From NCBI GenBank assembly GCA_021741155.1, contig JAIOYP010000017.1:1-64000 (forward strand): 64,000 nucleotides of DNA, written 5' to 3'. The stretch comes from Flavobacteriales bacterium. GTDB lineage: Bacteria; Bacteroidota; Bacteroidia; UBA10329. The notes under the pieces were generated by a model. That model ran no database searches. It was not told the origin of the DNA and worked only from the letters and a program-made list of their open reading frames with translations. The translations under genes and the position numbers were made by a program. Below are positions 37,091 through 45,347 of this stretch, piece after piece; position 1 is the first letter of the stretch, and each line of letters begins with the position of its first letter.

Positions 37091-37954
37091 ATGCGGATTG
37101 CTGTACACGGAAGACTGCGTTTTGACACCGACCGACCTAAATTGGAATCGGTTCTCAATGTGCTCAATAAAAAATTCGAATCTGTTTCCTACACTCGGAG
37201 TCTAGCTGAAGTTGGCGGTGTTCAGGCAGATCGAATTTTGGATAATGACAAATTTCAACAGGGACAATTTGACGCGCTTGTTTGTATTGGTGGAGATGGA
37301 ACAATCCTAGAATCAGTAAGAAAAGTGGGTCGATCAGGAATTCCAATTTTAGGAGTGAATGCAGGTAGACTTGGCTTTTTGGCGAGTACACCTTTTGAAG
37401 AATTGGATCAAGCACTTGCAAAGCTGGTTAGCGGGAACTTCCAGATTGACCGAAGAACACTGGTTCAGGCCGAGACCGATGGAAACCTGTTTGGTGAGGA
37501 CAACTTTGCACTTAACGAAGTGAGCGTTCACAAAAACTCTACATCTTCCATGATTGTAGTTAACGCCTATCTGGATGATTTTTTCTTGAATACCTATTGG
37601 GCAGATGGACTCATCATATCAACCCCAACAGGTTCTACTGGTTATTCACTAAGTGCTGGCGGACCAATTATAGCACCAGGAACGAGTAACTTTATCGTTA
37701 CGCCCATTGCTCCACACAACCTGAATGTTCGTCCGTTGGTGATTAGCGATGATAGAATAATCACGCTTAGAATTGGAGAAGCCGACCCAGATTTTATGAT
37801 GTCGCTCGATTCGCAATCAGTAATTGTTGGACCAGAGACAGAGATTCGTATTTCCAAGGCAGATTTTGAGGTTGGATTAGTGAGGTTCGGTGCAAATGAT
37901 TATTTCGACACGTTACGTGGAAAGCTCATGTGGGGCCACGACAGACGTAACTAG
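37091..37954 (+). CDS. nadK: NAD kinase
   Basis: This 287-residue cytoplasmic enzyme makes NADP from NAD and ATP. The GGDGTILES motif, the NEVSVHK segment (NE/D-type NAD-binding loop) and TPTGSTGYSLSAGGPI are all present and in order. The gene begins three bases after the POTRA-protein stop, in the operon led by the CBS gene. A TAnnTTTG element follows it, before the DUF6089 genes. Confidence 0.95.
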   Translation: MRIAVHGRLRFDTDRPKLESVLNVLNKKFESVSYTRSLAEVGGVQADRILDNDKFQQGQFDALVCIGGDGTILESVRKVGRSGIPILGVNAGRLGFLASTPFEELDQALAKLVSGNFQIDRRTLVQAETDGNLFGEDNFALNEVSVHKNSTSSMIVVNAYLDDFFLNTYWADGLIISTPTGSTGYSLSAGGPIIAPGTSNFIVTPIAPHNLNVRPLVISDDRIITLRIGEADPDFMMSLDSQSVIVGPETEIRISKADFEVGLVRFGANDYFDTLRGKLMWGHDRRN

Positions 37955-37987
37955 CAGACTCTCAAAAACCAAGCTTGATATTTTAGT

Positions 37988-37995
37988 TATATTTG
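37988..37995 (+). promoter_or_regulatory. Candidate -7 element for the DUF6089 genes
   Basis: TATATTTG matches TAnnTTTG fully, 29 bases before the ATG at 38025. It suggests an extra promoter inside the nadK to bamA block. Confidence 0.45.
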
Positions 37996-38024
37996 CAATC
38001 TTCGCTCAACTGGATTAGCACAAT

Positions 38025-38975
38025 ATGCGGACAAAAGCATTTTTACTTCTTCTTCTCATTCTTCCAACTTTGGTAACAGCTCAACGCTGGAAACGCCAAC
38101 GTTATGAATGGGTTACTGGTGTTGGCGCAACCCAGTTTTTGGGTGATGTGGGTGGACGCGATCAAATCGGTTCCGACTTTTTCTTTGACATGGATGCCGC
38201 TTCTACGCGGTATGTGGTCAATTTAGGAATGCGGTACAAGATATCCCAGTATGTTTCTGCAAAAACGAGTTTTAGTTTTGGCGAGATTGCTGGTGATGAT
38301 AAATTCACCAAAGAACCTTTTAGACAGAATAGAAACATCCATTTCCGCTCACCTATTGTCGAATGGGCCACCCAGATTGAGGCTTCTTGGATGAAGGAAT
38401 CCACAGGAAGCCGCTACAAGATTAGAAGGGTTAGAGGTAAGGGAAGAAAAGGCAGTCAAGTCTACGTTTATGGATTTGCTGGAGTCGGATTGCTTTATAT
38501 GAACCCGATGGCTCAGTACAATGGAAAGTGGCATGCACTGAAGCCACTTCACACCGAAGGTCAGGAATTTGTTCCTTCAAGAAAAGAATACGCCAACTGG
38601 CAATTCGTTATCCCATTTGGGGTTGGAATGAAGTATTCCATAGACAAATCAAGCAGTATCGGGTTGGAGTATGGCTTGAGAAAGACTTTTACAGATTATA
38701 TGGATGATGTGAGCACGTCATATGTATACACTAAAGAAGGAGAGGCCAGAGGAGCTTATTCCCCTGCATTGTTGGCACAATGGGATGCTGTTTCTAGAGC
38801 GTTGGCAGACCCGTCACTGGACATTGTTCCTAGCGAGGGATCATATTCTGGCGCATGTTCAGCTTGCCCTGGACAACAGAGAGGAGATCCAAGTGATCTT
38901 GACTCCTACATGTTTATGATGATTACATATCAACGGAAAATCCGCACAACAAGAAAGGGGCTTCCGAAGTTCTAA
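38025..38975 (+). CDS. DUF6089 family protein (first copy)
   Basis: A 316-residue secreted or outer-membrane barrel-like protein. A signal peptide (1-19, LPTLVTAQ) is followed by the motifs typical of this Bacteroidota family: GVGATQFLGDVGG near the N-terminus and GLEYGLRKTFTDYMDDVST near the C-terminus. Function is unknown; the family is regularly found just before uppS and bamA, which suggests a role in envelope biogenesis. The C-terminal part has a short Cys pair (CSACPGQ). It is followed by a paralogue 22 bases downstream. Confidence 0.83.
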   Translation: MRTKAFLLLLLILPTLVTAQRWKRQRYEWVTGVGATQFLGDVGGRDQIGSDFFFDMDAASTRYVVNLGMRYKISQYVSAKTSFSFGEIAGDDKFTKEPFRQNRNIHFRSPIVEWATQIEASWMKESTGSRYKIRRVRGKGRKGSQVYVYGFAGVGLLYMNPMAQYNGKWHALKPLHTEGQEFVPSRKEYANWQFVIPFGVGMKYSIDKSSSIGLEYGLRKTFTDYMDDVSTSYVYTKEGEARGAYSPALLAQWDAVSRALADPSLDIVPSEGSYSGACSACPGQQRGDPSDLDSYMFMMITYQRKIRTTRKGLPKF

Positions 38976-38997
38976 TGACGTAAGGTCATAACTTGTG

Positions 38998-39822
38998 ATG
39001 AAAAAGTCAATCGTTTTTCTCTTTCTTACTCTTGTAGTCTCTACAAACACTAAGGCTCAGTTCTCTGAATTTGGCTTAATGGGAGGGATTTCGTACTACA
39101 TGGGAGACTTGAATCCCGATGTTCCATTCAAGAAAGTACTTCCTGCAGGAGGGCTTTTCTATAAGTATAATTTCAACGAGCGATTTTCGGTAAGAGGAGC
39201 ATTTACCTTGGGTTATGTTATGGGAGACGACAACAAATCAAAGGTTCAATCACAATTAGATAGAAACCTTCGGTTTGAATCTTGGCTCTATGAATTTGCC
39301 ATCACTGGAGAATTCAATTTTTTCAAGTACGCTCCAGGTGATATGAATCACTTCATCACGCCATTTCTTTTTGGTGGAATTGCGATATTTAAGTTCAATC
39401 CTACTACTGAAGCAGCTGATGGGAATAAATATGAGCTTCAGCCTTTGGGAACTGAAGGTCAGGGAACAACCTATTATCCAGATAGAAAAAAGTACTCGCT
39501 TACCACCGCTTCCATTCCTTTTGGGCTTGGGGTGAAATGCAATATCTCCAAAACATTTGCCGTGGGTTTGGAATGGGGAATGCGTTATACGTTCACCGAT
39601 TACTTAGATGATGTGAGTGGAACATATGCCTCTCCTGATGTTATTCAGGCCGAGAGAGGAAACATAGCTTATGAGTTGGCCAACCGTTCAAATCTGACCG
39701 ATGAAACCTTAGAAGGAAGACAACGCGGCAACTCAAAAACAAACGATTGGTACTCATTTGCGCTCGTTACTTTTTCTATGAACATCAAGGCTCGACCGGC
39801 CAAATGCCCAGCTTATCAGTAA
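38998..39822 (+). CDS. DUF6089 family protein (second copy)
   Basis: A 274-residue paralogue of the preceding protein, with a signal peptide (STNTKAQ), MGGISYYMGDLNPD in place of GATQFLGDVGG, and GLEWGMRYTFTDYLDDVSG. The two DUF6089 genes share only the family motifs, so the duplication is old. The start at 38998 is the ATG; a GTG lies just before it. Probably it is an outer-membrane barrel in the same envelope pathway. It ends 56 bases before uppS. Confidence 0.83.
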   Translation: MKKSIVFLFLTLVVSTNTKAQFSEFGLMGGISYYMGDLNPDVPFKKVLPAGGLFYKYNFNERFSVRGAFTLGYVMGDDNKSKVQSQLDRNLRFESWLYEFAITGEFNFFKYAPGDMNHFITPFLFGGIAIFKFNPTTEAADGNKYELQPLGTEGQGTTYYPDRKKYSLTTASIPFGLGVKCNISKTFAVGLEWGMRYTFTDYLDDVSGTYASPDVIQAERGNIAYELANRSNLTDETLEGRQRGNSKTNDWYSFALVTFSMNIKARPAKCPAYQ

Positions 39823-39838
39823 GTCCAAATCAGTAGAG

Positions 39839-39846
39839 TACATTTG
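39839..39846 (+). promoter_or_regulatory. Candidate -7 element for uppS-bamA
   Basis: TACATTTG fits TAnnTTTG, 32 bases before the uppS ATG. No strong -33 box is visible. A short GC-rich hairpin (TCGCCTTTCGGGGCGA) follows at about 39849-39864. Confidence 0.4.
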
Positions 39847-39878
39847 CATCGCCTTTCGGGGCGATTTTTAATTTGTTA

Positions 39879-40622
39879 ATGGCCATAGATACCCGTATAA
39901 ATCAGAGCAAGTTGCCCAAGCATGTGGCCGTCATTATGGACGGTAACGGACGTTGGGCAAAGCAACGGGGCAAACTGCGAACCTTTGGTCATGGTAAAGG
40001 AGTGAAAGCTGTTCGTGAAACAGTTGAGACAGCAGCGGAGATGGGAATCGAATATCTAACGTTGTATGCCTTCTCTACAGAAAATTGGAATCGCCCAAAG
40101 TTTGAGGTAAATGCCTTGATGACCCTTTTGGTGAAAACCATCAACAAGGAGACCAAGACATTAACTGAAAATAATATCAGACTAAATGCGATTGGAGACC
40201 TTCAAAGCCTTCCTTCTTCGTGCTTGAAAGAGCTGAATGAAGCCATCGAGAAAACAAAAGGCAATACGCGCATGACTTTGACGTTGGCGCTAAGCTATTC
40301 GTCAAAATGGGAGATGACAGAGGCGATAAAGGCGATTGCAAAAAATGTTAAATCAGGAAAATTGGATGTTGAGGCTATCAATGAATCAACCATTGATGAG
40401 CATCTTTGCACGCTTGGAATTCCTGACCCTGAACTACTTATTAGAACAAGCGGAGAGCACCGTATCTCCAACTTTCTGCTGTGGCAAATTGCCTATGCGG
40501 AACTGTATTTTACAGACAAATTGTGGCCCGATTTTGAAAAAATCGATTTTGAAGCGGCAATAATTGACTATCAAGGACGAGAAAGAAGATTTGGAAAGAT
40601 TAGTGAGCAGGTTAGCGCGTAG
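39879..40622 (+). CDS. uppS: Isoprenyl (undecaprenyl) diphosphate synthase
   Basis: This 247-residue enzyme elongates farnesyl diphosphate with isopentenyl diphosphate in cis to give the lipid carrier used for peptidoglycan and O-antigen. HVAVIMDGNGRWAKQRG holds the catalytic Asp21. YLTLYAFSTENW, TLALSYSSKWEM and RTSGEHRISNFLLWQ are the other conserved regions. The ATG at 39879 is preferred to the TTG at 39873. The end overlaps the probable start of bamA. Confidence 0.95.
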   Translation: MAIDTRINQSKLPKHVAVIMDGNGRWAKQRGKLRTFGHGKGVKAVRETVETAAEMGIEYLTLYAFSTENWNRPKFEVNALMTLLVKTINKETKTLTENNIRLNAIGDLQSLPSSCLKELNEAIEKTKGNTRMTLTLALSYSSKWEMTEAIKAIAKNVKSGKLDVEAINESTIDEHLCTLGIPDPELLIRTSGEHRISNFLLWQIAYAELYFTDKLWPDFEKIDFEAAIIDYQGRERRFGKISEQVSA

Positions 40623-43101
40623 CCGCAGTCAAATATTGTTGGTAATGCTTTCGGTGCTAATGTTGCTGTCCGCAGTTGCGAGTGCACAAATATCAGTAGG
40701 TGGAGACACCAAGTTGGATTATGCATCTCCTAAACAGTATGAACTTGGGCCGATAACAGTTTCTGGCACAAAGTATCTTGATAAGAAAGTGCTCATTCTT
40801 CTATCTGGACTGAGTGTTGGAGAGAAGATTCAAGTTCCAGGTGAGGCAATTACGGAAGCAATCCATAAACTGTGGGATCAAGGCCTTTTCAGCGATATTG
40901 AGATTACGGCAACCAAAATTGTTGACGATAAAATCTTCTTAGACATCCGTCTTCAAGAAAGACCAAGGTTGAGCAAGTATGCCTTGAAAGGCGTGAAGAA
41001 AGGCGATGCGAATGACATTCGTGAATCCATCAGCCTCATCAAAGGAAAGGTGGTCACAGATAACCTTATCGTGACTTCGGAAAACATTATCAAAGACCAC
41101 TACATCGATAAGGGATTCTTGAATGTGGCTGTGGAATCGGTTATGGAAGAAGATACCACGTTGCCAAACAATGTCATACTCACTTTCAACATCAAGAAGA
41201 AAAAGAAGGTGAAGATTGGCAAAATCATTTTCCGAGGTAACGAGGAAGTGAAAACTGGCAAGCTGAAACGTTCAATGAAGGAAACCAAGCAACGTCAATG
41301 GTGGCGGGTTTGGAAAACCTCCAAGTTTCTCGATTTTGAGTACGAGACAGACAAGAAGGCCATTATTGCCAAGTACAACCAAATGGGCTACCGCGATGCA
41401 CGGATTATCAGTGATACTATTTATCCGAACAGAGACGGTTCTATCAACATTGAAATCAATTTTGAAGAGGGTCGCAAGTATTATTTCCGCAACATTACAT
41501 GGGCAGGAAACACCAAGTATTCGGCTGACGTGTTGGATAAGATTCTCGGAATTAAGAAAGGAGACGTTTACGATCAAGCACGATTGGACGCCAATCTAAT
41601 GATGAACCCGAATGGAAGAGACGTAAGCTCACTATATTTAGATGATGGTTATTTGTTCTTCAACGTGGAGCCTGTAGAGGTGTTGGTGGTTAATGATAGC
41701 ATTGACCTTGAGATGAGAATTCGAGAGGGAAAGCAAGCCACTATCAACAAGGTTTCGGTTGTAGGGAACTCCAAAACAAATGACCACGTTATTCTACGCG
41801 AACTCAGAACCAAACCAGGTCAATTATTCAGTCGTGAAGACATCATTCGTTCGCAGCGACAGCTTTCTCAATTGGGTTATTTCAATGCAGAAACGTTGGG
41901 CGTTGAGCCAAAGCCAAATCCAGTTGATGGAACGGTAGATATCGTTTACACCGTTGAAGAAAAACCTTCTGACCAGATTGAGCTTTCTGGAGGTTGGGGT
42001 GCTGGCCGTATTGTGGGAACGCTTGGTGTGACGTTCAATAACTTCTCACTCCGTAACGTGGTGAAGAAAGGAGCATGGCGACCATTGCCTGCTGGTGATG
42101 GACAACGTTTGAGCATTCGTGCACAATCAAACGGTCTTTATTTCCAATCCTACAACTTCTCATTTATGGAGCCATGGTTAGGAGGAAATAAACCAAATGC
42201 GTTGAGCATCTCGGCTTATCACTCGGTTCAGTCGAATGGTATAAAAATCGGAGAAGCAAATCGGCAGGCTATTCGAATTACTGGTGTATCACTTGGATTG
42301 GGAACGCGACTGAAATGGCCGGATGACTACTTCTTGATGCAACATGAGATAAGCTACCAAAACTACATTTTGGACAATTATCAGCTTATTCCTGGCTTTA
42401 ATGATGGTACTTCAAATACGGTTAGCTATACGCTTTCAATTTCCCGTAACTCCATTGGTGACCCAATTTTCCCAACCTACGGGTCAGTCATTTCTGGAAG
42501 TGTTGAGTTAACTCCTCCATTCTCAGCGTTCACGGGTATCGATTATTCAACTGCTCCCTCTTCTGAGAAATATAAGCTTATCGAATACCACAAGTGGAAG
42601 TTTGATGCCAAGTGGTATATCAGTTTGGCAAAGAATTTGGTTATACAGACCAAAATGCAGTTCGGATTTCTCGGACTTTACAACAAACAACTTGGAATTT
42701 CACCGTTTGAACGTTTTTATGTGGGAGGAGATGGTCTTAGTGGCTTCGGCCTTGATGGACGTGAAATCGTTGCACTTCGTGGTTACGACAACAACTCCCT
42801 TTCTGCATCTTACGGTGGAACCATCTTCACTAAATACAGTGCAGAACTTCGCTATCGAATTTCGCCAAACCCTCAAGCAACGGTCTACGTTTTGGCGTTT
42901 GCCGAAGCAGGAGACTCTTGGCTCACATTCAACGAATTCAAACCGTTTCAGCTTAAAAAATCAGCTGGGGTTGGGGTTCGTATCTTCCTACCGATGTTCG
43001 GACTCTTGGGACTGGATTATGGTTGGAGGTTTGACGATGTGCCGGGCAGACCAGACATGGCACCAGGTCAATTCCACTTCTCTATCGGACAACAATTCTA
43101 A
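40603..43101 (+). CDS. bamA: Outer-membrane protein assembly factor BamA
   Basis: An Omp85-family protein of about 832 residues that folds and inserts beta-barrels. Five POTRA domains occupy roughly residues 50-440 (GPITVSGTKYLDKKVLILLS, KIGKIIFRGNEEVKTGKL, ATINKVSVVGNSKTNDHVIL and so on). The C-terminal barrel includes the lid-loop motif, here YVGGDGLSGFGLDGREIVALRGY, and ends HFSIGQQF, with a terminal aromatic. The start is uncertain. The first ATG (40645) would give a signal peptide without a basic n-region, while GTG at 40603 or TTG at 40591 gives SRLARSRSQ before the hydrophobic core. I chose 40603, which overlaps uppS by 20 bases. Confidence 0.92.
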   Translation: MSRLARSRSQILLVMLSVLMLLSAVASAQISVGGDTKLDYASPKQYELGPITVSGTKYLDKKVLILLSGLSVGEKIQVPGEAITEAIHKLWDQGLFSDIEITATKIVDDKIFLDIRLQERPRLSKYALKGVKKGDANDIRESISLIKGKVVTDNLIVTSENIIKDHYIDKGFLNVAVESVMEEDTTLPNNVILTFNIKKKKKVKIGKIIFRGNEEVKTGKLKRSMKETKQRQWWRVWKTSKFLDFEYETDKKAIIAKYNQMGYRDARIISDTIYPNRDGSINIEINFEEGRKYYFRNITWAGNTKYSADVLDKILGIKKGDVYDQARLDANLMMNPNGRDVSSLYLDDGYLFFNVEPVEVLVVNDSIDLEMRIREGKQATINKVSVVGNSKTNDHVILRELRTKPGQLFSREDIIRSQRQLSQLGYFNAETLGVEPKPNPVDGTVDIVYTVEEKPSDQIELSGGWGAGRIVGTLGVTFNNFSLRNVVKKGAWRPLPAGDGQRLSIRAQSNGLYFQSYNFSFMEPWLGGNKPNALSISAYHSVQSNGIKIGEANRQAIRITGVSLGLGTRLKWPDDYFLMQHEISYQNYILDNYQLIPGFNDGTSNTVSYTLSISRNSIGDPIFPTYGSVISGSVELTPPFSAFTGIDYSTAPSSEKYKLIEYHKWKFDAKWYISLAKNLVIQTKMQFGFLGLYNKQLGISPFERFYVGGDGLSGFGLDGREIVALRGYDNNSLSASYGGTIFTKYSAELRYRISPNPQATVYVLAFAEAGDSWLTFNEFKPFQLKKSAGVGVRIFLPMFGLLGLDYGWRFDDVPGRPDMAPGQFHFSIGQQF

Positions 43102-43113
43102 TACCTTATCAGC

Positions 43114-43647
43114 ATGAAAAGAATAGCACTAATCCTAATAGCATTCGGTTTTGTTCTCAGTGCAAGTGCACAGCGCTTTGGCTATGTAGATTCAAATTAC
43201 ATACTAGAGAGCATCCCAGAATATCAGAACAAGCAGAAAGAACTCAACGAGATTTCTGTTCAGTGGCAAGATGAAATTGAAAAGATGTATGCCGAGATTG
43301 ATCGGATGTACAAAGATTTTCAGGCAGAGCAGATTCTTCTTACAGATGACATGAAGCGCAAGCGCGAAGATCAAATCATCGAGAAGGAAAAAGAGGCCAA
43401 GGAAAAGCAGAAGCAACGCTTCGGATTCCAAGGTGATTTGTTCCAAAAAAGACAACAGTTTACCAAACCAATTCAGGATAAGGTATATGCTGCCATCAAG
43501 GAGATTGCCGATGCACGTGGCTATGCCGTCATATTTGACAAGGCTGGAACACTTACTATGCTTTACACCTCAGAGAAATACGACCTGAGCGAAGATATTT
43601 TGGATGCGTTAGGGCACTCATCCAAGACAACCAAGACCGATAAATAA
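43114..43647 (+). CDS. OmpH/Skp-family periplasmic chaperone (first copy)
   Basis: A 177-residue periplasmic chaperone: signal peptide (about 1-19, SASAQ), FGYVDSNYILESIPEYQNKQ as the family N-terminus, a long charged coiled coil (residues 35-125, rich in Lys, Glu and Gln) and a C-terminal strand region RGYAVIFDKAGTLTML. Skp trimers hold unfolded outer-membrane proteins for BamA, which is encoded directly upstream. A second copy follows. Confidence 0.92.
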   Translation: MKRIALILIAFGFVLSASAQRFGYVDSNYILESIPEYQNKQKELNEISVQWQDEIEKMYAEIDRMYKDFQAEQILLTDDMKRKREDQIIEKEKEAKEKQKQRFGFQGDLFQKRQQFTKPIQDKVYAAIKEIADARGYAVIFDKAGTLTMLYTSEKYDLSEDILDALGHSSKTTKTDK

Positions 43648-43679
43648 TTTCTAATATTGCGCCCCGAAAAACACGAAAA

Positions 43680-44177
43680 ATGAAGAAGATACTAGTTGTA
43701 ATTATTGCCCTTGTGGTAGCTGTGCCAACCTTTGCTCAGCAAAAGTTCGGACATATTGATTCTGCTGCTTTGCTTGAATTGATGCCAGAGAAAGCAAAAG
43801 CCGAAAAAGACCTTGAAGGTTTCGCAAAAGAATTCCAAACTGCTTTGGAGGCAATGGGTAAAGAATACGAAACGAAAGTGGCTAGCTTTCAACAGACAGA
43901 AAAAGACATGATTCCAACGGTGAGAAACACTAAGGTTCGTGAAATTTCTGAATTGGAAAGAAGAATCCAAGAGTTCCAACAACAAGCTCAAGATGAAATA
44001 GCTAAAAAAGAGCAAGAAGTGTTGACGCCAATCATCGATAAGGCTAGAAAAGCAATTGATGAAGTAGCTGTTGCAAAGAACTACACCTACGTGTTTGATA
44101 GCTCTGTAGGTGTGCTTCTTTATGCCAAAGACACGGAAGATATTATGGCAGATGTGAAGGCCAAATTGGGTCTTTAA
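43680..44177 (+). CDS. OmpH/Skp-family periplasmic chaperone (second copy)
   Basis: A 165-residue paralogue of the preceding gene: signal peptide (PTFAQ), FGHIDSAALLELMPEKAKAE, a coiled coil to about residue 110 and NYTYVFDSSVGVLLYAKD at the end. Two Skp-like genes behind bamA are usual in Bacteroidota. It is the last gene before a strong terminator. Confidence 0.92.
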   Translation: MKKILVVIIALVVAVPTFAQQKFGHIDSAALLELMPEKAKAEKDLEGFAKEFQTALEAMGKEYETKVASFQQTEKDMIPTVRNTKVREISELERRIQEFQQQAQDEIAKKEQEVLTPIIDKARKAIDEVAVAKNYTYVFDSSVGVLLYAKDTEDIMADVKAKLGL

Positions 44178-44207
44178 TCCACACAAAATCAAACATTGAC
44201 TATAATT

Positions 44208-44240
44208 AGACCCGTCTTACCAAAGACGGGTCTTTTTTTT
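44208..44240 (+). terminator. Intrinsic terminator of the bamA-skp operon
   Basis: AGACCCGTCTT pairs with AAGACGGGTCT around a four-base loop and is followed by eight T residues. This is a textbook intrinsic terminator 31 bases after the last skp stop. Confidence 0.92.
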
Positions 44241-44339
44241 AATCAGGAATTGAGAAATTTGTTCATGCCGTCTGCCTTTGGCGGATGAAGCAGTTGAACA
44301 CAAGCCCGAACCAAGTTCAGGGTCAAACGGATAAACGAA

Positions 44340-45170
44340 ATGAACGGACCAATAGGCGTTTTCGATTCGGGTTATGGAGGCCTCACGGTGCTGAAAGAAA
44401 TGACGGCCCTCCTTCCGCAGTACGATTATCTCTACTTGGGAGATAATGCGCGTGCGCCTTACGGTACACGGTCTTTCGAGAGTGTTTATGCTTACACGCG
44501 CGAATGTGTATTCAAACTGTTTGATGCGGGTTGTCCGTTGGTCATTTTGGCTTGCAATACGGCATCTGCCAAAGCATTGAGAACCATCCAACAAAAAGAT
44601 TTGCCAAAGATGGACCCTAGACTTCGGGTGCTTGGCGTCATACGGCCAACGGCCGAAGTAATTGGCAATTACACCTCCACCGGCAAGGTTGGGGTTTTGG
44701 GCACTCGCGGAACAATTCTATCCGAATCGTATCCCATCGAAATTGGCAAGACCTTCCCACAGCTTGAGGTGCATCAGCAGGCCTGTCCTATGTGGGTGCC
44801 TTTAATTGAGAATAATGAGCACCTCGGTGCGGGCGCAGATTATTTCGTGAAAAAGTATGTGAATCAGCTCTTGGATAAGGAATCCGACATCGACACCATC
44901 CTGCTCGGTTGTACGCATTATCCATTGCTAGCCGATAAGATTGCGCAACACATTCCTGCACAGATTAGCATCGTTTCGCAGGGAGAGATTGTAGCGGCAA
45001 GTCTCAAAGACTACCTTAATCGGCATCCCGAAATGGAGCATGCGTGCAGCAAGGATGGTTCGCGTAGGTTTCTGACTACAGATGATACGACCACATTCGA
45101 TGAGCATGCTTCCATCTTCTTTGGCAGCGAGGTCAAATCTGAATTCTGCTCCATTCCGCATGTGGGGTGA
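44340..45170 (+). CDS. murI: Glutamate racemase
   Basis: This 276-residue cytoplasmic enzyme makes D-glutamate for peptidoglycan. FDSGYGGLTV opens the protein. The two catalytic cysteines are in ILACNTASAKAL and LLGCTHYPLL, and GDNARAPYG is the conserved substrate loop. The gene is separated from the skp genes by the terminator, so it has its own promoter. It marks the end of the conserved envelope block, and the restriction-modification island starts right after it. Confidence 0.95.
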   Translation: MNGPIGVFDSGYGGLTVLKEMTALLPQYDYLYLGDNARAPYGTRSFESVYAYTRECVFKLFDAGCPLVILACNTASAKALRTIQQKDLPKMDPRLRVLGVIRPTAEVIGNYTSTGKVGVLGTRGTILSESYPIEIGKTFPQLEVHQQACPMWVPLIENNEHLGAGADYFVKKYVNQLLDKESDIDTILLGCTHYPLLADKIAQHIPAQISIVSQGEIVAASLKDYLNRHPEMEHACSKDGSRRFLTTDDTTTFDEHASIFFGSEVKSEFCSIPHVG

Positions 45171-45307
45171 GGGCGTGTCCAAGATATTCTTGTCTGTAAA
45201 TTAGTGTAGAAAGTCCTCTTGTTATATAGAGAACTTTTTGGGTAAGTTTTTTTGGATATAGATTGATTACGGAGAGAGACATAATAATTGTTGCACGATT
45301 CGAATGT

Positions 45308-45345
45308 GTCCGTAAATTTGTCCGTGTCCGTAAAAACGTCCGTAA
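45308..45345 (+). repeat. Iterated GTCCGT boxes before the methyltransferase ATG
   Basis: GTCCGTAA occurs at 45308, 45326 and 45338, with a variant GTCCGTGT at 45320, so offsets are 12, 6 and 12. The stretch also stays open in the methyltransferase frame, so it may be coding if translation starts upstream. As DNA it looks like an iterated protein-binding site. Confidence 0.5.
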
Positions 45346-45347
45346 CC

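Noticed and set aside
43114-44177. Recent duplication of skp as a novelty
   Set aside because: Two Skp/OmpH genes behind bamA are usual in Bacteroidota, and these two are clearly diverged.
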